Assembly: GCA_012959435.1 (NCBI GenBank)
Contig: DUDF01000038.1
Location: 1 to 33,664, forward strand
DNA: 33,664 bases
DNA from: Candidatus Poseidoniales archaeon
GTDB lineage: Archaea > Thermoplasmatota > Poseidoniia > Poseidoniales > Thalassarchaeaceae
Direction: 5' to 3'
This document shows, in pieces, positions 1 to 9,021 of this stretch; positions within the stretch are counted from its first letter, which is position 1, and each line of letters begins with the position of its first letter. Both the position numbers and the translations under genes were made by a program. Below the pieces are notes generated by a model. The model had not been told where the DNA came from and did not search any database. It saw only the letters and a program-made list of their open reading frames with translations.

Positions 1-68
1 ACAATAATGATTAGGTATTTGGGTTCTTAGTTTTGATTTGTTTGTAATCTTGGCATCGTGGGGTTTTC

Positions 69-2324
69 ATGCACTCCCTGTGTCGGACCACTGTGAACCG
101 AACACGTTCGTGGGCATACCTTCTCGTATTGGTGATGGTTTTACCATTGGTTGGCTCAATTCAACCTGCGGGCCAATCCCCTCTTGACACCAGTTATTCG
201 GCTCAGATTCTCACAACAGATCAGACCTCGGAAATACCTGACCAAATAGCGATGCCAATGTTTGGTGAATTGCCATGGTGGGAATACACGACTCTTGACT
301 CAAATCGAAATCGCATACATGATTCTCTTGAAACCGCTACCGGTGCAGTCAATGTGGGGCTCTCATACGACCACACTCCTACCCTTGCAGACGAAGCAAG
401 AGTTCAGGAACTTGGGCACACGGTAAACCAACTTTTACACTCGGTTGATGCCTTGCTTATTGGTACAGTCAATGCTTCTGATGTTTTGGCTCTAGCACAA
501 CTTGATGGGGTGGTAATGGTAGAGCGGTATGGCATTCTTACTTTCTATGGCGATATTCAAACACCGGCAGTAAAAGCCCGTAATTCATCATTTTATCCAG
601 TTGGTGCATGGGATTTGGGAGTTACTGGTGAAGGAGTAAATATTGCTCTCACAGATACTGGTGTTGATGAAGAGCATCCTGGCTTAGTTGGCAAGTTCGT
701 TGCTGGGTATGATGCTGTGTGTTATTTGCATACTGACCCAACCTGCTTCCTCGCGGGCGGGCGCGAAACAGATGGTTCATTCAACCCAGATGATGGTAAT
801 CAACATGGCACCGCCTGCATGGGCATGGCATCTGCAACCGGATTGGAAGCAGATGGTAGCCAATCAAATTTTACCGGCGCCGCACCAGATGCAAAACTCA
901 TCGATGTGCGCATCGGAACCGATGCAGGCGCTGGTCCATTTGAGAATTATTTCTTAGAGCAGGAATTCTATGAATCTGCTATGAATGGTGTTCAATGGAT
1001 TATTGATAATCGTGATTCTGCTTGGCAAGGTGCTGATGAGCAAAATTTCGGAATCGATATCATTTCGCTATCTTGGGGGATCACCAGCCACGAAGGTGGC
1101 GGTTCTGATGGCGAAGATATGCACAGCCGTATCCTCAACGAAGCAGTTGAGGTAGGAATTACTCCAAGTGTTGCGGCTGGAAATGATGGGCCTGACAATG
1201 ACGGTTTGTCAGGTATGGGCTCCTCAAGTCTTTCTGTCACAGTTGGCGCGACTGATGATCTCAATACAATAAATCGTGGTGATGACACCGTTGCAGGTTA
1301 CTCAAGTCGCGGCCCACGCCGTGATAATGGTGACAGCAACCCATACAATGAATTGAAGCCTGAAATTAGTGCACCTGGGACGAACATCATTCAAGCAGAG
1401 GGGTGTGTGACATCTGGTTCTTGCAATAATCTATTCAGCGACGCTTCTCAAAATACCTACACAGGTCGAGGTTCAGGAACATCTTATGCTACTCCTTCAG
1501 TTTCAGGAGTAATTGCTCTTGTGATAGAGGCTAACCCTGACCTTGACCCACTACAAATCAAGGAAGTTCTCAAGCAGACTGCAGAACGTAGAGGTCCTGC
1601 ATCTGCTCCAGATGTTGACCCATATTGGAATCGAGATTTCGGATATGGAATGGTTGACGCTTACGAAGCGGTAAAACTGGCGCAACATCTGAATCAAACA
1701 GAACAATCTGCTAGCATAGACCCATATTTGCAAAATCACCTTCTTGATTACAATGTGACTGGTTCAACGGCAACAATCATCGGCCATTCATGGGGCCAGC
1801 AAGGTATTGTAGACCGCGTAGAATTCCGCATAGGTGATGGTGAATGGAGTGAAGCAACTTACGAGATTGCTGACAATCTATCAGCTGGTGAATCGTTCAA
1901 CTGGACGGTTGTGCTCAACTTAGATGACCTAAGTAAGGGCAATCAGAGCGTTGAGATTCGGGCTGTTTCGGGAGAGATGATATCTCTCCCGGTTCTTGTT
2001 ACCGTTGATGGTACTGGACTCGGAATGGAAACATCTAGTGGGGGTGTTTTGATGTATGCACTTGGTTTGGCAGTACTTGTAATGCTTCTAGCCGCAGTTC
2101 TTGGTTGGAGAATGCATAGCGTCAGTAGTGAATTATCTAGAGAATCATCTAACCTCAATCAAGCATCAGTGATGGATGCTGAATTAGTTGTAGGCGGGGA
2201 TGAATCAGCAACTGATGATTTTGAATCCTTAACAATTGTACAATTGAAGGAATTGTTACAACAAAAAGGCCTCTCAAAGAGTGGTAATAAGCAGAATTTG
2301 GTTGACCGACTTCGGAATAACTGA
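69..2324 (+). CDS. Membrane-anchored subtilisin-like serine protease (S8) with C-terminal SAP domain
   Basis: Secreted endopeptidase of the subtilase family, 751 aa. A hydrophobic signal segment lies at about residues 14-31. The catalytic triad is visible: Asp196 in ALTDTGVD, His246 in GNQHGTA and Ser472 in GTSYATPSVSG, with the oxyanion Asn372 in AAGNDGP. The region between signal and catalytic domain (about 40-170) resembles a subtilase propeptide. A beta-type domain follows the catalytic core (about 560-650), then one membrane segment (658-680). The last 32 residues form a SAP-like helix-turn-helix (LKELLQQKGLSKSGNK), predicted to be cytosolic. The protease would therefore face outside while the SAP tail faces the cytoplasm. 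The triad is complete, so activity is likely; substrates are unknown. The ATG at 69 is the first start that keeps the signal peptide. The next gene is 67 nt downstream on the same strand. Confidence 0.9.
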   Translation: MHSLCRTTVNRTRSWAYLLVLVMVLPLVGSIQPAGQSPLDTSYSAQILTTDQTSEIPDQIAMPMFGELPWWEYTTLDSNRNRIHDSLETATGAVNVGLSYDHTPTLADEARVQELGHTVNQLLHSVDALLIGTVNASDVLALAQLDGVVMVERYGILTFYGDIQTPAVKARNSSFYPVGAWDLGVTGEGVNIALTDTGVDEEHPGLVGKFVAGYDAVCYLHTDPTCFLAGGRETDGSFNPDDGNQHGTACMGMASATGLEADGSQSNFTGAAPDAKLIDVRIGTDAGAGPFENYFLEQEFYESAMNGVQWIIDNRDSAWQGADEQNFGIDIISLSWGITSHEGGGSDGEDMHSRILNEAVEVGITPSVAAGNDGPDNDGLSGMGSSSLSVTVGATDDLNTINRGDDTVAGYSSRGPRRDNGDSNPYNELKPEISAPGTNIIQAEGCVTSGSCNNLFSDASQNTYTGRGSGTSYATPSVSGVIALVIEANPDLDPLQIKEVLKQTAERRGPASAPDVDPYWNRDFGYGMVDAYEAVKLAQHLNQTEQSASIDPYLQNHLLDYNVTGSTATIIGHSWGQQGIVDRVEFRIGDGEWSEATYEIADNLSAGESFNWTVVLNLDDLSKGNQSVEIRAVSGEMISLPVLVTVDGTGLGMETSSGGVLMYALGLAVLVMLLAAVLGWRMHSVSSELSRESSNLNQASVMDAELVVGGDESATDDFESLTIVQLKELLQQKGLSKSGNKQNLVDRLRNN

Positions 2325-2391
2325 TTTTTGCTTCTAGTGACATTGAGATTAGTAACATGGCATTGATAATCTCGGCGCCGTTCGGCCGACT

Positions 2392-3567
2392 ATGGTTGAG
2401 TTCAGCGAGCGAGCGAAAGCCATCCAGCCAACCGGCGTTCGCAAGATGTTTGACATGGCTGGAAAGGATTCTATCCATCTAGGTCTTGGTGAGCCAGATT
2501 TTCAACCACCTGATGCCGCGATTGAGGCATTTTACCAAGCCATGAAAGACGGACACAACAAGTATACTACGACTGCAGGGCTAGCAGAACTAAGGGCAGA
2601 AATTGCCAGTTTGTGGACTCATTTAGAGCCCGGCCTTACCGAAGATGATGTTTGTATTACTATGTCAGGCACCAATGCTTTACTCACTCTGTCCCTTTGT
2701 TTCTTGAACCAAGGTGACAATATTCTTCTTCCAGACCCATGCTTTCCCTTGTACGGTCCGCATGCCACTATCGCTGGGGGGAAACCTCTGTTCTACCCAT
2801 GTACTTTTGAAAATGAGTTTGTACCTACAATTGACTCTCTTGAAGAACTAGTTGATGAGAATACCAAGGCTATTATCTACAACTTCCCGAGTAATCCGAC
2901 TGGCGCTACTATTACGATTGAACAGCGCGATGAATTGCTAGATTTCGCTCGACGCCATGACCTTTGGCTGATAACGGATGAGGTGTATGACCGGATTATC
3001 TACGATCAGCCCCATGTTTCCTTTTTGGGAGGGGGTTATGACAAAGTTGTGATGATTCAATCATTTTCCAAGACCTTTGCAATGACTGGATGGCGTATTG
3101 GATACATCCTTTCAAATAACAATGAAATCATGACTCAAGCCAAAAAAATGCAGTATTATGTCACTGCCTGTTCAACTGATGCCATGCAATATGGTGTGTT
3201 AGCGGCACTTCAGAAGTCAGCATATTATCCAAGTGAAATGCGAGATGCATTTTGGCAGCGTCGCGACTTGATATGTCAACGCCTGAATGCAATGTCTGGC
3301 GTTTCCTGTCATATTCCAGAGGGTGCATTCTATGTTTTTCCTAAGTTTGATTTCCCTGGTTGGTCCAGTGTTGATGTTGCTCTAGAGATTCTCAAAGAAG
3401 GGGTTGTTTGCTCACCAGGCTCAGCGTTTGGCAAGGCTGGAGAAGGACACCTTCGGTTCGCGTATACAATTGGAGTTGAGAAAATAGGTGCGGCGATGGA
3501 CATCGTTGAATCAGTGTTGGCCCGAATCAAAGATTCTCCTCCACCAGAACAGGCATCCGATTTTTAG
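2392..3567 (+). CDS. PLP-dependent class I/II aminotransferase (aspartate aminotransferase-like)
   Basis: Fold-type I aminotransferase of 391 aa, the usual family length, transferring amino groups between amino acids and 2-oxo acids in the cytosol. Visible motifs are the N-terminal substrate loop HLGLGEPDF, NFPSNPTG (Asn168), DEVYD (Asp196 and Tyr199, contacting PLP), the Schiff-base lysine Lys227 in SFSKTFAMTGWRIGY, and a C-terminal HLRFAY with the carboxylate-binding Arg. Substrate cannot be fixed from sequence; aspartate, alanine or aromatic amino acids are all possible. An AT-rich box (TTGATAATC, about 2363-2371) sits roughly 25 nt before the ATG and no good Shine-Dalgarno is present, so the transcript may be leaderless. 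The stop codon directly abuts the GTG start of the next gene. Confidence 0.92.
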   Translation: MVEFSERAKAIQPTGVRKMFDMAGKDSIHLGLGEPDFQPPDAAIEAFYQAMKDGHNKYTTTAGLAELRAEIASLWTHLEPGLTEDDVCITMSGTNALLTLSLCFLNQGDNILLPDPCFPLYGPHATIAGGKPLFYPCTFENEFVPTIDSLEELVDENTKAIIYNFPSNPTGATITIEQRDELLDFARRHDLWLITDEVYDRIIYDQPHVSFLGGGYDKVVMIQSFSKTFAMTGWRIGYILSNNNEIMTQAKKMQYYVTACSTDAMQYGVLAALQKSAYYPSEMRDAFWQRRDLICQRLNAMSGVSCHIPEGAFYVFPKFDFPGWSSVDVALEILKEGVVCSPGSAFGKAGEGHLRFAYTIGVEKIGAAMDIVESVLARIKDSPPPEQASDF

Positions 3568-4152
3568 GTGATTTTTTTGATTGCGAGTATCGTCCAATTT
3601 CTTTTTGGGCTAATATTTGCATTATTTTTGCCACGCCTGCCGCTAATGGTTTTGCCGAGATTAAATGTAATGGACGGGCAATTAGCACCATTTCCCAAAC
3701 CACAACCCGTTGACAAACACTTAATTTCACAGATGTTGATAATGAGTACATTATGGAAACTCTCATTTCTATTTGCGCTCATTCCGTTGGCGATTGGATA
3801 CGTTGTTCTAACTTCTTTCGCTTCGCCCATCGCATTTGGCCTATTCATTGGTGCTGGTTGGGCAATACTATCTCGCCTCATTCCAACACACGGTTTCTCC
3901 TTCCCTAACACCCCATACTCAACAGAGTTAATTCATGAGTTGAATGAAATCCGTGTGAACGAACCAACTTGTTGTGATTCAGCAGAGATAGCTTGGGAGA
4001 CGATTGCAGTTCGATGCCAGAATTGCAGGACATCGTATTTGGACCGAGCAAGACCGGATTTGGGTCGACTAAGAGATGATGGCCTAATTGGTAGATTGAG
4101 GTTGCTTTTCCTTGATGGGCACCCAATAATAACCAACAATTTAGATGATTGA
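3568..4152 (+). CDS. Small membrane protein of unknown function with CC/CxxC cysteines
   Basis: 194 aa; family not recognised. The GTG start follows the aminotransferase stop with no gap, so translational coupling is likely; a TTG three codons later is an alternative start. An N-terminal hydrophobic segment (about 2-22) is followed by a proline-rich linker and two further hydrophobic segments (about 62-83 and 86-104). The soluble C-terminal part has Cys135-Cys136 and a Cys150-x2-Cys153 pair, a spacing that could bind zinc but matches no family I can name. The end (LGRLRDDGLIGRLRLLFLDG) is basic and leucine-rich. The gene converges on the minus-strand membrane protein 23 nt away. Confidence 0.65.
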   Translation: MIFLIASIVQFLFGLIFALFLPRLPLMVLPRLNVMDGQLAPFPKPQPVDKHLISQMLIMSTLWKLSFLFALIPLAIGYVVLTSFASPIAFGLFIGAGWAILSRLIPTHGFSFPNTPYSTELIHELNEIRVNEPTCCDSAEIAWETIAVRCQNCRTSYLDRARPDLGRLRDDGLIGRLRLLFLDGHPIITNNLDD

Positions 4153-4175
4153 ATTTGAAAATAGTTCCCGAGATG

Positions 4176-5351
4176 TTAATCATCATCGTAAAGGGTTAAT
4201 TCAGTAGGCTCTTTTGCCTTAGCGAGTGCAGCCAACATCTCACCTTTGTTGCCTTTGACAAGAGTAGCCTCGGCGTCCCCACCGTTGTTTTCCGATTTCT
4301 CTTCCTCATCAGTATCTTGTAAATCTTCATCCTCATCATCTTCGGAGTTAATCTTTGATCCATCAGTGAGCATGAGTTGCCCGGAATCATCCAAATCTTC
4401 CCATTGTGATTCAGTATTGACTAGCCAATCAGGTAGGTCATAGCGCCCCCCTCCTAGAACTGCCATGGTTGTGAAAGTGGCTAGAGGGAGAACTGCTAGA
4501 GCAACTAACATGTCAAGAAAGGAGGTTTCAGGTACTTCGACATTAACTGGGAGAAAGGCCTCAATAATGTTTTTTTCTAGGGCTATTTGTTGCCACTGAG
4601 AGACATCTGGGTCAATGATATCAAAAGCAAATCCAACGATTATTCTGCCAACAAGCCACAGGATTAAAACGGGGAACATCCAGTTTATTTTTGTCACAGT
4701 GACTAGAAATCTCCTTGCTGTTGAGGCAGCGCCAACGTATCTTTGAGCAAAATTAGGGAAAGTTCTGAGAATTAATGCTAGAGAACCAAGGTAGCCAATC
4801 ATTGATAATTCAAGAAGCCGATTAGGAACTAACCATTCTGAAGGTACGAACTTTAACATCAGTAATGGACTAATTGCTAGTAAAATCTGAAGCGGTGCTG
4901 CTAGCATTTGCAAACCTCCGTGAACCTCCAACAGTGTTCGTTTACCGTCAATCATCTCTCGATTCACAATCCGCATCATTTTTCCAGATGGCGATGTTAG
5001 AAGATGAGTTCTAGCACGATCAATCATTGCTGCGTCCTTGACTAAGCGACTTGCACCAAGAACGGGCATCCAACCCCCTCTATTGGCAACTGAAACAGGC
5101 ATCCAACCCCCTACTACCAAAGCTAAGGCCAGTGAAAGAATCCCATATCCTAGTGAACCACTTAGAATCCATGGTATGAGATCGACTCTGAGAAGAGCCC
5201 GCTCGCCAAGAATACCTCCAAAATCAATAAAATATGTGGCTGAGAATGCGATTGCAGGCGCGAGTATCACTTGGCCACAAACAATAATGGTAAGCCAAAA
5301 CCTCTCAAGGAGCGTGCTTCTTTGCTCTGCCACACCCCCACCCACTCTCAC
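4176..5351 (-). CDS. Polytopic membrane protein of unknown function with acidic cytosolic tail
   Basis: 391 aa; family not recognised. About six hydrophobic segments are visible (roughly 18-40, 58-82, 147-168, 178-197, 224-246, 278-300). A soluble loop at 100-145 contains several basic residues. The last 70 residues are strongly acidic (runs such as SEDDEDEDLQDTDEEE) and end in LTLYDDD. Residues 82-97 contain GGWMPV twice, from a 15-nt direct repeat (5065-5079 and 5098-5112, period 33 bp). The start is uncertain: GTG at 5351 is given, with GTG at 5345 or 5333 possible; an ATG just upstream is in another frame and opens only a short ORF. It is transcribed divergently from the large surface protein and convergently with the small membrane protein. 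Confidence 0.7.
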   Translation of the reverse strand: MRVGGGVAEQRSTLLERFWLTIIVCGQVILAPAIAFSATYFIDFGGILGERALLRVDLIPWILSGSLGYGILSLALALVVGGWMPVSVANRGGWMPVLGASRLVKDAAMIDRARTHLLTSPSGKMMRIVNREMIDGKRTLLEVHGGLQMLAAPLQILLAISPLLMLKFVPSEWLVPNRLLELSMIGYLGSLALILRTFPNFAQRYVGAASTARRFLVTVTKINWMFPVLILWLVGRIIVGFAFDIIDPDVSQWQQIALEKNIIEAFLPVNVEVPETSFLDMLVALAVLPLATFTTMAVLGGGRYDLPDWLVNTESQWEDLDDSGQLMLTDGSKINSEDDEDEDLQDTDEEEKSENNGGDAEATLVKGNKGEMLAALAKAKEPTELTLYDDD

Positions 5352-5439
5352 TTTGAGCCATATTATCTTCGCTACTTAAGAGGTGAAAAGGCCGATATTT
5401 CAATAGTCCGTATTTAGCCAAAAAGGTGGGAAAACGCGA

Positions 5440-5458
5440 CATATGTCCTAGACATATG
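5440..5458. promoter_or_regulatory. Perfect palindrome, probable operator
   Basis: CATATGTC-CTA-GACATATG is a perfect inverted repeat with 8-bp arms and a 3-bp spacer. It lies in the divergent intergenic region, ending about 10 bp before the putative TATA box of the rightward gene and about 90 bp from the leftward start. This position and symmetry suit a dimeric helix-turn-helix regulator, by analogy with archaeal operators. The regulator is not identifiable here. Confidence 0.5.
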
Positions 5459-5468
5459 CCAATCAACC

Positions 5469-5476
5469 TTTTTATC
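5469..5476 (+). promoter_or_regulatory. Putative TATA box of the large surface-protein gene
   Basis: TTTTTATC lies 25-32 nt upstream of the ATG at 5501, the distance expected if transcription starts at or next to the start codon. No Shine-Dalgarno precedes that ATG. This supports a leaderless mRNA starting at 5501 rather than the in-frame ATG at 5426, which would place the palindrome and TATA box inside coding sequence. Confidence 0.5.
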
Positions 5477-5500
5477 TCGATTCGGTTGGGACCACTGTTG

Positions 5501-8500
5501 ATGCGAATGAGCCGGCTAAAATCCGTTACCCTTGCTTTGTTGTTAGTTGCTACATTAATTGCTCCAATTTCAGCAAATGTAGGCGCTTCAGGGCCAAAAA
5601 CAATGGTTGATTTCACGGTTGAGAGTATTTCCATTGGGAATGCATCGGTAGTTGCGTTTCAGTGGGAGCAACCTGATGGCACGCAGAAGGATTATTTCTT
5701 GAAATCATCCGTTTTACCAATTCAAGTTACTTTTAAGCAGGCTGGCTCTTCACTGCAGACAACTGCAGCCACAGGTTACATCGAAGTTTGGCACCCAGTT
5801 GGTGTTAAAGTCGCCGAATGGAATTATTCTCTATCCCTCTCCGGTGGCCAGACAGTGGTGCACGAAGTTGTTTGGACTGCTGAAGCCGCTCATAGCCACC
5901 TTGATGAGAACGGTACACTAAGTGGTGGCTACATCATCAAGGGCTTAGTTGATGCTGGAATCGCAGAAGGCGACACCTCAAATGATGTTACTGAAGAAAA
6001 TGTCCCAATCGCTCTTTTCTTTGATAATATGGAGAGAGGAGTGTGTGGTGATAATGATAATTCGGGGGCATCCGATTGTCCTGGTGCTACTTACAATTCA
6101 CCTACATTTGCCGCAGTAGGCTTTGAGGCTGGCACGTCTAATACTGATGGATGGGGCCCATGGCAGATGGATAACTCATCTGGTTTTATTGGTACAAAAC
6201 ACTGGCGACATTCGGTCCCAGGGCAGGATTATGTCAGCAATGGTAATGACCACATTATTTGGGGTTGGTTCATTCCAGGCGGTGCGACCTGTGAAGATCC
6301 AGGTCATGGTTTAGGTTGGGGGATAACTGCAAATGAACTCAATGGATTGTATGCTGCTCCATATTGTAAGGTGTCAATAACTGGTGGGAACTACATCTCA
6401 ATGCAACTTGCAACTCAAGCGTGGGGCGGATTGGGTGCGAATGACGAAGTAGCGTTAGAAGCAACTTCTGCTGGTACTATTATTGCTACCAAGAATTTAA
6501 CCGAAGCAGGGATTAGTGGTGCTACTGACGATTGGACTCCCGTTATCTGGGATTTAGGTGCTAACACTAGCACACAGGTGTTCAGTCTAAGTTATCACTT
6601 CCAGAGTGACAATACAGGTGCTTCGGCTGGCTTCCACGTTGATCAATTTGCACTTTTTGGTATTGAGAAGGTCCAAGAATACACCGTCACGGTGAACTGC
6701 GACAATCCTGAGACCGGTTATCTCGTTATTCCCGCAGACCCAATGCCTCCTTCTCTCCATTGTACTATGACGAACAATGGATACCGCGAAAAAGCATTGC
6801 AAATCCTTTCCACAATTGACAATGAAACATGGATGAATCAGTTTTCACCTATCCGTATTGACTCAAATAACATCAATGACCACGATTACAGTGTACCGTT
6901 AAATCCAATTGGATACAATGAAACTACTGAGTTTTGGGTGAACCTAACAATTCCTTCAGGGGCAAATGTGGAACAACTTGAATGGAACGTTTCATTATTA
7001 GATTACTATACAGGTGAAGCAAAGGAGATTATTTCCATCCCCCTTTCAGTTGGGGCTTCTTATTCTGTTGAGATTACTCAATATAATCCCAGCGTAGTTC
7101 CAAATATCATTCCTGGCGAGTCCGAACTTGTAAAGTTCAAATTGTCTAATACTGGGAATCAAATGGCGTATTGGAATCTAAACGCTTACTTCAATCGTAG
7201 CGAATGGGCTAACTCGCATTACAGATTCCTCGATGCCGAAGAAAATGGAAGCGCGATTACGTTCATGCAGTTATCAAAAGGAGAAGAAGGTAACTTCTGG
7301 GCTGAATTCACTTCTCCTGCAATGCTTTCCCCTGGTCTTACAGAAGTGACCATTCTAGCCTCTGGCCAATCCCCAGCCACTGCTCAACAGACCCGAAAAA
7401 TAAGTGTTTACACACCTCAAGTTAATGATTTAACAATGATTGCATCGGAACAACAGATTACTGCTGAGGCTGATGATAGAACTAGGATTGTTGAAATTGA
7501 ATTGACAAATAATGGTAATGCTCCAGAACGCTTTGACTTGTTATTAACTGCTGATTGGCGCCTTGGTGCTTCAGTTAGCCAACCAGTGACAGAGGAAATC
7601 GGCTCAAATGGGGACAGCACTACCATCCTTCTTGTAATGCCAATGCCTTATGGTATTCGTCCTGATACATATTTCCTAACTGTTAGGGCATCGTCACAGG
7701 AAAACCCTTCATTCTTCAAATTAGCACAGGTTGAATTGATAGTTGAGCCAACTTATCTAATCAATGTCGAAGATGTTGATATGAGTGGACAGACATTTCA
7801 AGGTGGCGCAGATGTTAAGACGATTTCATTCGAAGTCACTAATAATGGCAATGATTACGACGAATTTACTATTGAATTAGACACGCCAATAGGGATGAAT
7901 GCAGTAGTGATTCAGAGTGACCAATACAATCCAGACAGCCCACCCTCTGTAGCACAAGGATCTTCTGTAAATATCACCGTCCAGTACTCCTTTGATATGG
8001 GGACAAATGGACTTCTTGAACTAGAGGTTTCAGCTCGGTCAGTTCAGTCTGGAGGGGTTGCAGGGGGGATAGGTTCTGCGACATTCCAAGTTGGTAGTCA
8101 AGGATGGATTGATTTAACTCCTGGCACAATAGTTACTCTTGACTCAGAAGGATGGGTTTTAGTAAATTTGACAATCCACAATCGCCACCCAACCAACTCT
8201 CAGTTCATTCGTCTTGATGTTGAGGCAGGGGACGCACGCAATTTCTCTTCTGTACGTGTACAAAGTGAGGACTCATCGTTTGTCCTTGACCCTGATATGA
8301 AGAGGAATGCTAAAATCAAGTTTTCTCTGACAGAGACCCAATTCATAAATCTGCCAGATGATGAAATGCTGTTCAATATCACGGTGATAGCAACTGGTGA
8401 TGATGATGTTTCAGAGGCTGTTGTCCAAGTGAAGGTGACTCGTGAGAGTACAAGTGGCGCAAATGCCGAGGGTGGAAATGGCATGGGGCTTGGCAATATT

Positions 8501-8923
8501 ATTGCATTTATTCTTGGGAGTGTTGTAATTATTGCTTTGATTGCAGTACTCGTCAAGGTTGTGCTTTCTACAAATCGTGAAGAGGATGAGATACTCTCTC
8601 TAGAGGGATATCAGCGACAATTGGAGGACACATATGGTAGCATGCCAGCCGCCCCAGATGTCCCTGTAGGGGGCATTAGTGCCCCATCGCTACCAGTTAC
8701 AGATGAAGTGGCAAATTCTGCTTATGGCGGCGCTGCAGATATCTTTGAACAACAGATGACAACTCCTGCAGGTAGCCCACCAGCAGGTAGCCCACCTGCT
8801 GAAGAAGAAGCGGTACCTGCTGGTGCACCGCCTTTACCACCTGGTGGTTTACCAGATGGTTGGGATATGTCTCAGTGGGAACATTACGGCGAACAATACC
8901 TAGAACAACATGGGCACAAGTGA
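5501..8923 (+). CDS. Large secreted, membrane-anchored beta-domain surface protein
   Basis: 1140 aa from the ATG at 5501. An in-frame ATG at 5426 would add 25 residues before the signal peptide and is disfavoured by the promoter elements upstream. A signal peptide occupies about residues 2-28. The extracellular part is rich in Asn, Thr, Ser and aromatic residues. It starts with a jelly-roll-like segment (about 165-390, with FFDNMERG, several Trp and scattered Cys). Several NEW3/CARDB-like beta-sandwich repeats follow, recognised by the recurring pattern of a hydrophobic strand and then TNNGN or SNTGN. One transmembrane helix (about 999-1023) is followed by a cytosolic tail of about 115 residues, rich in Pro and Ala (AGSPPAGSPPAEEE), ending in an aromatic GWDMSQWEHYGEQYLEQHG motif. 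A cell-surface adhesion, binding or scaffolding role is inferred; no catalytic motif was seen. Confidence 0.85.
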   Translation: MRMSRLKSVTLALLLVATLIAPISANVGASGPKTMVDFTVESISIGNASVVAFQWEQPDGTQKDYFLKSSVLPIQVTFKQAGSSLQTTAATGYIEVWHPVGVKVAEWNYSLSLSGGQTVVHEVVWTAEAAHSHLDENGTLSGGYIIKGLVDAGIAEGDTSNDVTEENVPIALFFDNMERGVCGDNDNSGASDCPGATYNSPTFAAVGFEAGTSNTDGWGPWQMDNSSGFIGTKHWRHSVPGQDYVSNGNDHIIWGWFIPGGATCEDPGHGLGWGITANELNGLYAAPYCKVSITGGNYISMQLATQAWGGLGANDEVALEATSAGTIIATKNLTEAGISGATDDWTPVIWDLGANTSTQVFSLSYHFQSDNTGASAGFHVDQFALFGIEKVQEYTVTVNCDNPETGYLVIPADPMPPSLHCTMTNNGYREKALQILSTIDNETWMNQFSPIRIDSNNINDHDYSVPLNPIGYNETTEFWVNLTIPSGANVEQLEWNVSLLDYYTGEAKEIISIPLSVGASYSVEITQYNPSVVPNIIPGESELVKFKLSNTGNQMAYWNLNAYFNRSEWANSHYRFLDAEENGSAITFMQLSKGEEGNFWAEFTSPAMLSPGLTEVTILASGQSPATAQQTRKISVYTPQVNDLTMIASEQQITAEADDRTRIVEIELTNNGNAPERFDLLLTADWRLGASVSQPVTEEIGSNGDSTTILLVMPMPYGIRPDTYFLTVRASSQENPSFFKLAQVELIVEPTYLINVEDVDMSGQTFQGGADVKTISFEVTNNGNDYDEFTIELDTPIGMNAVVIQSDQYNPDSPPSVAQGSSVNITVQYSFDMGTNGLLELEVSARSVQSGGVAGGIGSATFQVGSQGWIDLTPGTIVTLDSEGWVLVNLTIHNRHPTNSQFIRLDVEAGDARNFSSVRVQSEDSSFVLDPDMKRNAKIKFSLTETQFINLPDDEMLFNITVIATGDDDVSEAVVQVKVTRESTSGANAEGGNGMGLGNIIAFILGSVVIIALIAVLVKVVLSTNREEDEILSLEGYQRQLEDTYGSMPAAPDVPVGGISAPSLPVTDEVANSAYGGAADIFEQQMTTPAGSPPAGSPPAEEEAVPAGAPPLPPGGLPDGWDMSQWEHYGEQYLEQHGHK

Positions 8924-8930
8924 ACCATCA

Positions 8931-8950
8931 TTCAGATTGATTCAGATTGA
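8931..8950. repeat. Perfect 10-bp tandem duplication before the thermosome promoter
   Basis: TTCAGATTGA occurs twice head to tail, beginning 8 nt after the stop codon of the surface-protein gene and ending about 20 nt before the AT-rich thermosome promoter. It could be a regulator-binding direct repeat, or only a local duplication. Confidence 0.6.
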
Positions 8951-8980
8951 AAGGTAATTTTTGCAATTTTTGCTATAATC
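8951..8980 (+). promoter_or_regulatory. Putative thermosome promoter region
   Basis: AT-rich segment with T-runs and a CTATAAT core at about 8971-8977, roughly 110 nt before the thermosome ATG. This would leave a 5' UTR of about 85 nt, unlike the leaderless genes nearby. The T-runs (TTTTTGCAATTTTT) could also terminate the upstream surface-protein transcript. Assigned by composition only. Confidence 0.35.
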
Positions 8981-9021
8981 GTAGAATTACTGTGACTTCG
9001 CTGATTGTCAAGTTAGAGGTT

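Noticed and set aside
2381-2390. TTCGGCCGAC identical to 31861-31870 before mature 16S
   Set aside because: Ten bases only, different contexts, and in the rRNA leader it is part of a local hairpin; probably chance.
5426-5500. In-frame upstream start for the surface protein
   Set aside because: It would put the perfect palindrome and TATA-like box inside the coding region and place 25 residues ahead of a normal signal peptide.
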